Notes under the pieces: generated by a model
What the model was told of the DNA's origin: nothing
Seen by the model: only the letters and a program-made list of their open reading frames with translations
Database searches by the model: none
Shown: positions 1 to 6,169 of the stretch, piece by piece
How positions within the stretch are numbered: position 1 is the first letter of the stretch
Layout: every line of letters starts with the position of its first letter
Source of the DNA: CALEAR01 sp035301485
GTDB lineage: Bacteria; Pseudomonadota; Gammaproteobacteria; Pseudomonadales; Alcanivoracaceae
Length of the DNA stretch: 17,539 bases
Reading direction: 5' to 3'
Assembly: GCA_035301485.1 (NCBI GenBank)
Contig: DATGUF010000009.1
Span: forward strand, 1-17,539
Position numbers and translations under genes: made by a program

Positions 1-1016
1 GCTTTCCACTCATCAGCTAGGCCCTCTGTTACAGGAATACCAAAGCTGGTAGCAGGGTTAAACCGCAGCGAGGTTAAATCGCGTGATTGAATATCAGGCA
101 TACTCAAAATGGCTCTGTTCATGGGCGCAATGCTGTACCACATATCCACTTTGTAACGTTCGATAGCTTGCACCGTAGCCTCTGGATCGAAACGCGTTAA
201 AATGACTGTTTTCCAACGCCCGTATACACCTGCATACACACCTAAGCACATGCCAGCAATATGGCAAAACGGCGCAATAGCCAAAGAGATGGTGGCTTCG
301 CTAAGGCCACTCGCCTGGTATAAAGAAGCGGTTTTAAACGTGGCTGCGCCCACGGGTAACATAGCGCCCTTAGGGCGGCCGGTGGTACCAGAGGTAAAGG
401 TCATTAAAGCAATATCTTTATCAAAATCCACAGCTTCTGGGGCCTCAATGGCCTGGCTTTGTTCGAGCGCAGCCATAAAATCCGTTGCCCCGTTGGGCGT
501 AGGCAACACCTGCATCACATCTTCTGGCGCAGGCAAGGTAAGTTTTTCGGGCAAGTAGTCCGCGTAACAAGCGGTAATCACGAGGCTTGGCTTATCCGTC
601 TTTTCTCGCACTTCTGCCAACATGGGATAAAGTTCTGTGCCGCACACCACCGCTTTCGCAGCAGCATCATTAAGTTGATACTCCAACTCTGCTGCTTTGT
701 ACTGAGGGTTAAGGGGTGTAATAATTGCCCCCAACATCTGAATAGCATAGTGGGCAATAATATACTGTGGACTGTTTTGCAGATATAGCCCTACACGGTC
801 TCCCTTACCAATACCCTGCGCCCGTAAGTACCCAGCTAACCGCTTGGCTGAATCAGCAACCTCTTGCCAACTTAATTCGCGGCCATAAAAAACATAAGCA
901 ACTTGATCCGGCACTTCAGCCGCATTTAACAGCAGATAATCATGCATTGGTTTGCGACCATGTCGATAGCCTACCCGTTGCGCGGCTTCAGAAAGATTCA
1001 CATTGGAAAGACTCAT
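1..1016 (-). CDS. Acyl-CoA synthetase (AMP-dependent, FadD-like), C-terminal part outside window
   Basis: Translating the minus strand from the ATG at 1016 gives 338 residues with no stop before the window edge, so this is the N-terminal part of a gene that continues to the left. Residues 206-217 read TFTSGTTGRPKG, the phosphate-binding A3 motif of adenylate-forming enzymes, and the preceding region matches the N-terminal lobe of fatty-acid/acyl-CoA ligases (for example GDRVGLYLQNSPQ near residue 72). The family activates a carboxylic acid with ATP and CoA, through an acyl-AMP, to an acyl-CoA. A good ribosome site (AAGGAG) sits just before the ATG. It lies 54 bases behind the TetR gene on the same strand, so the two probably form an operon. 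The substrate cannot be read from the sequence; a medium- or long-chain fatty acid is the likeliest guess given the carboxylase opposite. The stretch around residues 319-329 (NPATSFGIPV) differs from the usual GGAPL-type segment. Confidence 0.9.
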   Translation of the reverse strand, partial: MSLSNVNLSEAAQRVGYRHGRKPMHDYLLLNAAEVPDQVAYVFYGRELSWQEVADSAKRLAGYLRAQGIGKGDRVGLYLQNSPQYIIAHYAIQMLGAIITPLNPQYKAAELEYQLNDAAAKAVVCGTELYPMLAEVREKTDKPSLVITACYADYLPEKLTLPAPEDVMQVLPTPNGATDFMAALEQSQAIEAPEAVDFDKDIALMTFTSGTTGRPKGAMLPVGAATFKTASLYQASGLSEATISLAIAPFCHIAGMCLGVYAGVYGRWKTVILTRFDPEATVQAIERYKVDMWYSIAPMNRAILSMPDIQSRDLTSLRFNPATSFGIPVTEGLADEWK

Positions 1017-1070
1017 TTTTTCTCCTTATTTTTATACTTAATGAGAGCTATTGCTGGTTAACCTTCGTTA

Positions 1071-1718
1071 TTACACTTCTGTTCCATAAGCAGCTCTGAT
1101 GGTTCGTTTCACCGCTTCATAATGGTTTTGCAACCGTTGAATACCTGAAAACTGCGTAATTGGAGAACCAAAATGCCACAGCGGTGTGATCATCAGCACC
1201 ACATCCTCCACCGGTGTACCCGCTTTCAGCTCACCAGCGCCAACAGCCAATTGCACGGCGTGGGTAACGCATTCTTCAAAATACTCAGACATAGCATGGA
1301 TGCCTTCGCTCACTTCAGCTTCCATGGCGCTAAAACCTAGCAACGCCCGAGCGGAAAGGCTCCAAGGGAGGCGTTCTTGCCCCGATGAATTAAACTCCTC
1401 ATAGCGCGCTTTGGCATCGCTGAACAATAAATCTAGGCGCGCCATTAACGGCTGGTTAGGCGACAACCAAATCTCTGCTAGCACTTGCTTCACTTCGGTA
1501 AAGGTCAGCGCAAACACTTCGCTCACTAACTCAGATTTGTTGCCAAAGTGGTAATGAATATTCGCCCTTGTTGCCCCCACTTCCTGCGCGATGTCGCCGT
1601 AACTCACAGCATCGATGCCCTGCGTTATAAATAACCGCCGCGCCACTGCTAACAACTGCTGCCGAGCGCTCCCAGGCTGGCGGCGAGATGGGGCTGGCGA
1701 ATCTACTGGCGGTGTCAT
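1071..1718 (-). CDS. TetR/AcrR-family transcriptional regulator
   Basis: A 215-residue protein with a TetR N-terminal DNA-binding domain. Residues about 17-65 form the three-helix HTH, with the characteristic run IAQEVGATRANIHYHFGNKS at about 43-62. The remaining 150 residues are the variable ligand-binding and dimerisation domain, whose ligand cannot be read directly. The ATG at 1718 is preceded by AGGAG at suitable spacing. The gene is the first of a leftward pair with the acyl-CoA synthetase and is divergent from the acyl-CoA carboxylase. Two 18-bp palindromes typical in size and symmetry for TetR dimers lie in the shared promoter region (1771-1788 and 1807-1824). I infer that it represses both directions, including its own gene, and is released by an acyl-CoA or a related compound. 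An activator role cannot be excluded. Confidence 0.93.
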   Translation of the reverse strand: MTPPVDSPAPSRRQPGSARQQLLAVARRLFITQGIDAVSYGDIAQEVGATRANIHYHFGNKSELVSEVFALTFTEVKQVLAEIWLSPNQPLMARLDLLFSDAKARYEEFNSSGQERLPWSLSARALLGFSAMEAEVSEGIHAMSEYFEECVTHAVQLAVGAGELKAGTPVEDVVLMITPLWHFGSPITQFSGIQRLQNHYEAVKRTIRAAYGTEV

Positions 1719-1737
1719 GCTCTACTCCTGTGGCGTT

Positions 1738-1756
1738 GATGATGGATGCCATCATC
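1738..1756. repeat. Perfect 8-bp inverted repeat upstream of tetR
   Basis: GATGATGG and CCATCATC are exact reverse complements separated by three bases. The element lies about 20 bases upstream of the tetR ATG and overlaps the candidate tetR -10 and transcription start. It could act as a protein site, a short RNA hairpin near the ribosome site, or have no function. Confidence 0.45.
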
Positions 1757-1770
1757 ATTACAAGGCGAAT

Positions 1771-1788
1771 ACTTACTTGCAAGTCAGT
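1771..1788. promoter_or_regulatory. TetR-type operator 1 (tetR side)
   Basis: The sequence ACTTACTTGCAAGTCAGT is an 18-bp palindrome with eight of nine base pairs matched around a TTGCAA centre. It shares its half-site pattern (ACTnAC...GTnAGT) with operator 2, 36 bp away centre to centre. On the minus strand its TTGCAA (1782-1777) could be the -35 of the tetR promoter, with AATGAT (1759-1754) as -10 after a 17-bp spacer. Binding here would then block tetR transcription. Binding by the neighbouring TetR protein is inferred. Confidence 0.7.
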
Positions 1789-1806
1789 TTAATTTATACA
1801 AAACTG

Positions 1807-1824
1807 ACTGACATGCAAGTAAGT
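1807..1824. promoter_or_regulatory. TetR-type operator 2 (carboxylase side)
   Basis: The sequence ACTGACATGCAAGTAAGT is an 18-bp palindrome with seven of nine pairs matched, close in sequence to operator 1. It contains CTGACA (1808-1813), a five-of-six match to a sigma-70 -35 element, so a dimer bound here would cover the likely carboxylase promoter. Confidence 0.68.
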
Positions 1825-1835
1825 TTTACTATTAA
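1808..1835 (+). promoter_or_regulatory. Candidate sigma-70 promoter for the acyl-CoA carboxylase
   Basis: CTGACA at 1808-1813 and TATTAA at 1830-1835 are separated by 16 bp. The -35 overlaps operator 2. A start near 1842 would leave a leader of about 65 bases before the GTG at 1907. The -10 matches consensus at four of six positions only, so this is a plausible reading rather than a certain one. Confidence 0.4.
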
Positions 1836-1906
1836 CTATGCCTAGAAGAACAATTTCCATAGTGCTGAGTTTGCCTAACTAATAACAACCAAAATAAGGG
1901 GCTACT

Positions 1907-4900
1907 GTGAAATTCAAGAAATTACTTATCGCCAACCGCGGCGAAATTGCCATACGCATCGCTCAAGCAGCTAGCGATATGGGCTTAGCCTCGGTGGCTA
2001 TTTATTCAGAAGATGAGGCCCACTCCCTTCATCTTCGCCACGCCAACGACACCATAAAAATCCCCGGCAAAGGGGCTAGCGCTTATCTTGATCTCAACAA
2101 TATTATGGCCGCTGCCAAAGCAACCGGCGCTGATGCACTCCACCCTGGTTATGGTTTTCTTAGCGAAAACGCTGAATTTGCCAGGCAGTGCGCCAACGAG
2201 GGCATTATTTTTATTGGTCCGCGCCCAGACACGTTAAGCATACTGGGCGATAAAGCGGCAGCTCGTGCATTAGCCGAGCAGTGCGGCGTACCCGTGGTGC
2301 CGGGTTCGAATGGCCCCACCACGCTAGCGCAAACCAAACAATTTATAGCCAGCCAAACTCCCCGCGCTTCTGTGGTGATCAAGGCCATTTCTGGTGGTGG
2401 CGGCCGCGGCATGCGCATTGTGCCACCAGGGGACGATGTGGAGGCGGCATACCAAGCCTGTGCTCGCGAAGCTAAAGCGGCCTTTGGTGATGATGCCCTC
2501 TATGTGGAGCGCCTCGTTCCAGAAGCCCGCCATATAGAGGTGCAAGTGCTCGGCGATGGCAACGGCAATGTTGTGCATTTTGGCGAACGAGAATGCAGTT
2601 TGCAGCGCCGCAACCAAAAATTAATCGAAATCGCTCCAAGCCCTACCCTCGCTGACAACACACGCCAACAATTGCTTGATGCCGCATTAACCATGGCCAA
2701 AACAGTGAACTACTTAGGCCTAGGCACCTTCGAGTTTTTAGTAGCTCCTAATGGCAGCGATTATTTCTTCATGGAAGCCAATCCTAGGCTGCAAGTAGAA
2801 CATACCATTACCGAAGAAATAACAGGCATTGATTTGGTGCAATCTCAAATAGCTGTGTTAGGGGGCATAACACTTTCTAGCTTGGGGCTTACCCAAGAGC
2901 AAATCCCCGCCCCTAGTGGTTTTGCCATCCAATGCCGCATCAACATGGAAACCATGGATACTTCAGGTGCCACACAACCTAGCGGTGGCACCTTGCAAAT
3001 ATTCGAGCCTCCAACAGGCCCAGGTGTGCGTGTAGATACATTTGGGTACAGCGGCTACACCACAAGCCCGCGCTTTGATTCATTGTTAGCGAAAGTAATT
3101 ACGCATAGTCGCTCTAGTGATTACACACATGCCGTACGCAAAGCGTATCGTGCCTTATGCCAATTTAGGATTGAAGGCGTAGCCACCAATATTCCATTTT
3201 TACAAACACTCCTATCTGAAGAAGATGTCGCCAAGAATAATATCTACACCAAATATGTAGATGAGCACCTTGTTAGTTTAGTGGCGAATAGCAACCAGCA
3301 TCCGCAACTATTCCCAACCTCGTCAGCTGCAGTCACTAACAACGCTACTTCTGTTATCGAAGCCCCAGCTGGAACAGAAACCGTTACCTCCCCTATGCAA
3401 GGCCAACTAGTTGCCACCTTGGTTAATGAAGGGGATACGGTAACAAGCGGCCAAGTGCTTGCCATTGTTGAAGCAATGAAAATGGAGCACGAGATCAAAG
3501 CACCCACAGCGGGCATTATTCGAGCTTTACCCATCACTAAAGATGATATTGTGAGCACTGGACAAGCATTAGTATTTATTCAGCCCACCGAAGATGCCTT
3601 GGCCGAAGAACAAGCAGAGGAAAGTATCGATCTTGACCATATCCGCCCAGACTTAGCTGAATTTTTCGACCGCGAACGCCTTACTTTAGATGCAGCTCGC
3701 CCAGAAGCTGTAGCTAAACGCCACCAACTCAACATGCTCACTGCCCGCGAAAACGTAGCGAATATTTGTGATCCTCACAGTTTTATGGAGTATGGCGCGC
3801 TTACCTTTGCCGCCCAACGCCGACGCAGAAGAATCGATGATTTAATTCGCTCCACCCCCGCCGACGGGCTCATAGCCGGTGTTGGCGCCGTGAATGGCGA
3901 TATCTTTTCAGAAAAGCAAGCACGTTGTGCTGTGCTTGCCTATGACTACACTGTGCTCGCCGGCACACAAGGCATGATGAACCATAAAAAAACCGACCGT
4001 GTGCTGCGCATCGCAGAAGAGCAAGCACTGCCGGTCATCTTCTTTACCGAAGGGGGTGGTGGGCGGCCCGGCGACACTGATAACAGCACTATTATTGCTG
4101 GGCTTGATTCACCGAGCTTCCTGCAATATGCGCGTTTAAATGCTTTGGCGCCGCGCATTGGCATTGTATCTGGCCGCTGCTTTGCAGGTAACGCGGTTTT
4201 TGCCGGCTCTAGCGACATTCTCATTGCCACTAAAAGCGCCACCCTTGGCATGGCCGGGCCTGCAATGATTGAAGGGGGTGGGCTAGGTGTGTATGCCGCT
4301 GAAGACGTGGGCCCTATGTCGGTACAGGTACCCAACGGTGTGGTGGATTGCTTGGTTGAAGATGAACAAGAAGCTGCCCAAGTTGCGCGCCAACTCATGT
4401 CTTATTTTCAAGGCACCCTGCCACACTCAACATGCGCCGACCAACGGCTGCTGCGCTCTAGCATTCCTGAAAACCGGTTGCGCTCCTATGACGTTCGCGC
4501 GTTAATCAACACTCTCGTCGACACTCACAGCTTCCTAGAACTTCGCCCAAATTTCACGCCTGGAATGGTCACAGCATTTGCGCGTATTGAAGGCCGCCCC
4601 GTTGGCTTAATTGCCAATGATTGCAAGCATCTTGGCGGTGCTATTTGCGCCAACGGCGCCGACAAAGCAGCCCGCTTTATGCAGCTGTGTGATGCGTTTG
4701 ACATTCCACTGGTGAGCTTATGCGATACACCAGGTTTTATGGTGGGCCCAGAAGCAGAAAAAACTGGATTGGTGCGCCATACCTCCCGTATGTTTGTCAC
4801 CGCCGCTAGCCTGCAAATTCCAGTACTCACCATTGTATTACGCAAAGGCTACGGTTTAGGCGCTATGGCTATGACAGCAGGCTCCTTCCATGCTCCTTTC

Positions 4901-5200
4901 TTCAATGTTGCCTGGCCCACAGGTGAATTTGGTGGCATGGGCCTAGAAGGCGCCGTGCGTTTAGGCTATCGCAATGAAATTGCTAATGCGGGCGATGAAG
5001 CAGCACAAAGAGCGCTGTTCGATAAACTCGTGGCTCAGCACTACGAACAAGGCAAAGCTATAAGCATGGCCGGTGCACTAGAAATAGATGCTGTGATTGA
5101 TCCCGCAGACACTCGTAACTGGATAGTTCGCGGCTTAAAATCGGTACGCAAACCTAGCCCACGTCAAGGCCGTCGGCGCTCAATGATCGACACTTGGTAA
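1907..5200 (+). CDS. Single-chain multidomain acyl-CoA carboxylase (biotin carboxylase, BCCP and carboxyltransferase fused)
   Basis: This 1097-residue protein joins all parts of a biotin-dependent acyl-CoA carboxylase. Residues about 1-450 are the biotin carboxylase: LLIANRGEIA at the start, a glycine-rich ATP-grasp loop near 165, and MEANPRLQVEHT at 289-300. A biotinyl domain at about 485-565 carries EAMKM with the biotin-accepting lysine K525. Residues about 600-1090 are the carboxyltransferase, with EGGGGRPGD at 715-723, DTPGFMVG at 940-947 and KGYGLGAM at 980-987. It should use ATP and bicarbonate to carboxylate an acyl-CoA. Size and domain order fit the single-chain long-chain acyl-CoA carboxylases (LCC), distinct from the split AccABCD and PccAB enzymes. 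The start is GTG at 1907, preceded by AAGGGG; the protein begins directly with the conserved strand. It is divergent from the TetR and acyl-CoA synthetase genes, which suggests a fatty-acyl substrate. The exact chain length is inference. Confidence 0.93.
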   Translation: MKFKKLLIANRGEIAIRIAQAASDMGLASVAIYSEDEAHSLHLRHANDTIKIPGKGASAYLDLNNIMAAAKATGADALHPGYGFLSENAEFARQCANEGIIFIGPRPDTLSILGDKAAARALAEQCGVPVVPGSNGPTTLAQTKQFIASQTPRASVVIKAISGGGGRGMRIVPPGDDVEAAYQACAREAKAAFGDDALYVERLVPEARHIEVQVLGDGNGNVVHFGERECSLQRRNQKLIEIAPSPTLADNTRQQLLDAALTMAKTVNYLGLGTFEFLVAPNGSDYFFMEANPRLQVEHTITEEITGIDLVQSQIAVLGGITLSSLGLTQEQIPAPSGFAIQCRINMETMDTSGATQPSGGTLQIFEPPTGPGVRVDTFGYSGYTTSPRFDSLLAKVITHSRSSDYTHAVRKAYRALCQFRIEGVATNIPFLQTLLSEEDVAKNNIYTKYVDEHLVSLVANSNQHPQLFPTSSAAVTNNATSVIEAPAGTETVTSPMQGQLVATLVNEGDTVTSGQVLAIVEAMKMEHEIKAPTAGIIRALPITKDDIVSTGQALVFIQPTEDALAEEQAEESIDLDHIRPDLAEFFDRERLTLDAARPEAVAKRHQLNMLTARENVANICDPHSFMEYGALTFAAQRRRRRIDDLIRSTPADGLIAGVGAVNGDIFSEKQARCAVLAYDYTVLAGTQGMMNHKKTDRVLRIAEEQALPVIFFTEGGGGRPGDTDNSTIIAGLDSPSFLQYARLNALAPRIGIVSGRCFAGNAVFAGSSDILIATKSATLGMAGPAMIEGGGLGVYAAEDVGPMSVQVPNGVVDCLVEDEQEAAQVARQLMSYFQGTLPHSTCADQRLLRSSIPENRLRSYDVRALINTLVDTHSFLELRPNFTPGMVTAFARIEGRPVGLIANDCKHLGGAICANGADKAARFMQLCDAFDIPLVSLCDTPGFMVGPEAEKTGLVRHTSRMFVTAASLQIPVLTIVLRKGYGLGAMAMTAGSFHAPFFNVAWPTGEFGGMGLEGAVRLGYRNEIANAGDEAAQRALFDKLVAQHYEQGKAISMAGALEIDAVIDPADTRNWIVRGLKSVRKPSPRQGRRRSMIDTW

Positions 5201-5239
5201 GCAACACACTAAAACGCCCTCACTTTGCTTTGCACCTAC

Positions 5240-5266
5240 GGCTTGGCGCGTAAATAACGCCAAGCC
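5240..5266. terminator. Hairpin after the carboxylase gene, weak terminator candidate
   Basis: GGCTTGGCG (5240-5248) and CGCCAAGCC (5258-5266) form a perfect 9-bp stem with a 9-base loop, 40 bases after the carboxylase stop codon. No T-run follows on either strand, so if it ends transcription it is not a classical intrinsic terminator; it may instead protect the mRNA 3' end. Confidence 0.4.
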
Positions 5267-5271
5267 ATCTA

Positions 5272-5285
5272 TTGATAAGCATCAA
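5272..5285. promoter_or_regulatory. FNR/Anr box 1 (upstream)
   Basis: TTGATAAGCATCAA matches the FNR/Anr consensus TTGAT-N4-ATCAA exactly. Its centre is 49 bp upstream of box 2, placing it near -90 relative to the inferred ompW start site, a position from which FNR-type activators can act at class I promoters. Confidence 0.75.
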
Positions 5286-5320
5286 GAGCGCATCCTAAAG
5301 CGACGCTAGACAAAAACATA

Positions 5321-5334
5321 TTGATCCGCATCAA
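5321..5334. promoter_or_regulatory. FNR/Anr box 2 (promoter-proximal)
   Basis: TTGATCCGCATCAA is a second exact TTGAT-N4-ATCAA match. With GATACT at 5357-5362 as the -10, transcription would start near 5369 and the box centre would be at about -41.5, the classical position for activation by FNR. This predicts ompW induction at low oxygen, as known for E. coli ompW. Confidence 0.8.
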
Positions 5335-5356
5335 CACTTTTCTCTCGGCTATGAGT

Positions 5357-5362
5357 GATACT
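5357..5362 (+). promoter_or_regulatory. Candidate -10 element of ompW
   Basis: GATACT matches TATAAT at four of six positions. It is chosen because its spacing to box 2 fits a class II FNR promoter. No good -35 hexamer is needed or evident, as expected for an activator-dependent promoter. The leader would be about 38 bases, ending in GGAG before the ompW ATG. Confidence 0.45.
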
Positions 5363-5406
5363 AAAGGTAACAAAACAGGTTCATTCCTCTACAAACGGAG
5401 TTCATT

Positions 5407-6078
5407 ATGAAGAAGACACTTCTAGCCACTTCTATCTTGGCTCTTACTGCTGCGGCGCCAGCAGTACACGCTTACCAAGCGGGCGATGTGATTGTGCGCG
5501 GTGGTGTAGCCACTGTGCAAACCAACGAAAGCACCTCTGGTGTTGTTCTAGATGGCACTGACCTTGGTGGTAAAGCTTCTATTAACAACGACACCCAGCT
5601 AGGCCTAAACTTTGCCTACATGCTCGACAGCTACTGGGGCGTGGAGCTATTAGCAGCCACACCGTTTAAGCACGATGTGAAAATCAAAGGCGTCGGAGCT
5701 GGTGTTGACGGCAAACTCGGTAGCTTCAAACACTTGCCACCTGTGCTGAGCATTGTGTACTACCCCTTTGGTAACAACGGCTCTGCTTTCAAACCCTATG
5801 TGGGCGCTGGTGTAAACCACACTTGGTTCTTTGACCAAAAAGTAAGCGGCGCGGCAAAGGAAGCTGGCTTCACAAAACTAGAAGTGAAAGATTCTTGGGG
5901 CTGGGCAGCACAAATTGGTGCCGACTACATGCTCACTGAGAACGTTATGCTCAACGCGCAAGCGCGTTACATCGACATCGACACCACAGCCTATGCACAC
6001 ATGGGTAGCAGTCGTGCAAAAGTAGATGTGGACGTTAAGCCTTGGGCCTTCATGGTAGGCGTGGGTTACAAGTTCTAA
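5407..6078 (+). CDS. ompW: OmpW-family outer membrane protein
   Basis: A 223-residue protein with a clear signal peptide (MKKTLLATSILALTAAAPAVHA), predicted cleavage after residue 22, and mature start YQAGD. The mature part of about 201 residues fits the eight-stranded OmpW barrel: the N-terminal GDVIVRGG motif, the run YWGVELLAATPFKHDV near 79-94, LPPVLSIVYYPFG and KPYVGAGVNHTWF in the middle, and a C-terminal GVGYKF ending in phenylalanine, the usual outer membrane assembly signal. OmpW proteins form a narrow hydrophobic channel and respond to oxygen, salt and stress. The start has GGAG six bases upstream. Two FNR/Anr boxes precede the gene and a strong terminator follows, so it is probably transcribed alone. 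Confidence 0.95.
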   Translation: MKKTLLATSILALTAAAPAVHAYQAGDVIVRGGVATVQTNESTSGVVLDGTDLGGKASINNDTQLGLNFAYMLDSYWGVELLAATPFKHDVKIKGVGAGVDGKLGSFKHLPPVLSIVYYPFGNNGSAFKPYVGAGVNHTWFFDQKVSGAAKEAGFTKLEVKDSWGWAAQIGADYMLTENVMLNAQARYIDIDTTAYAHMGSSRAKVDVDVKPWAFMVGVGYKF

Positions 6079-6110
6079 TCCTTGTGCTTAGCTCACCCCT
6101 AGCAACACAA

Positions 6111-6144
6111 AGCCCCTGCTGGCCAACACCAGCAGGGGCTTTTT
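6111..6144. terminator. Strong bidirectional intrinsic terminator between ompW and the BCCT gene
   Basis: AGCCCCTGCTGG (6111-6122) and CCAGCAGGGGCT (6129-6140) form a perfect 12-bp GC-rich stem with a six-base loop. A run of five T (6140-6144) follows on the plus strand, and TTTGTGTT follows on the minus strand. It stands between the convergent ends of ompW and the transporter gene and should stop both. Confidence 0.93.
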
Positions 6145-6169
6145 ACGTTATCGGCTAACAAAGAACCTG

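Noticed and set aside
1..1016. Possible broken or frameshifted acyl-CoA synthetase
   Set aside because: The minus-strand frame is uninterrupted from the ATG to the window edge; the gene is simply cut by the window.
202..1099. Three overlapping plus-strand frames at the left end
   Set aside because: They lie opposite the acyl-CoA synthetase, whose minus-strand translation is continuous and carries the A3 motif. The plus-strand products show no domain.
3946..4398. 150-codon minus-strand frame
   Set aside because: It is antisense to the carboxyltransferase domain and has no ribosome site or recognisable fold; it is a by-product of codon bias in the real gene.
5355..5561. 68-codon plus-strand frame overlapping the ompW start
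   Set aside because: It overlaps the ompW signal peptide in another frame, is rich in Cys and Ser, and has no ribosome site; ompW has GGAG and a clear signal sequence.
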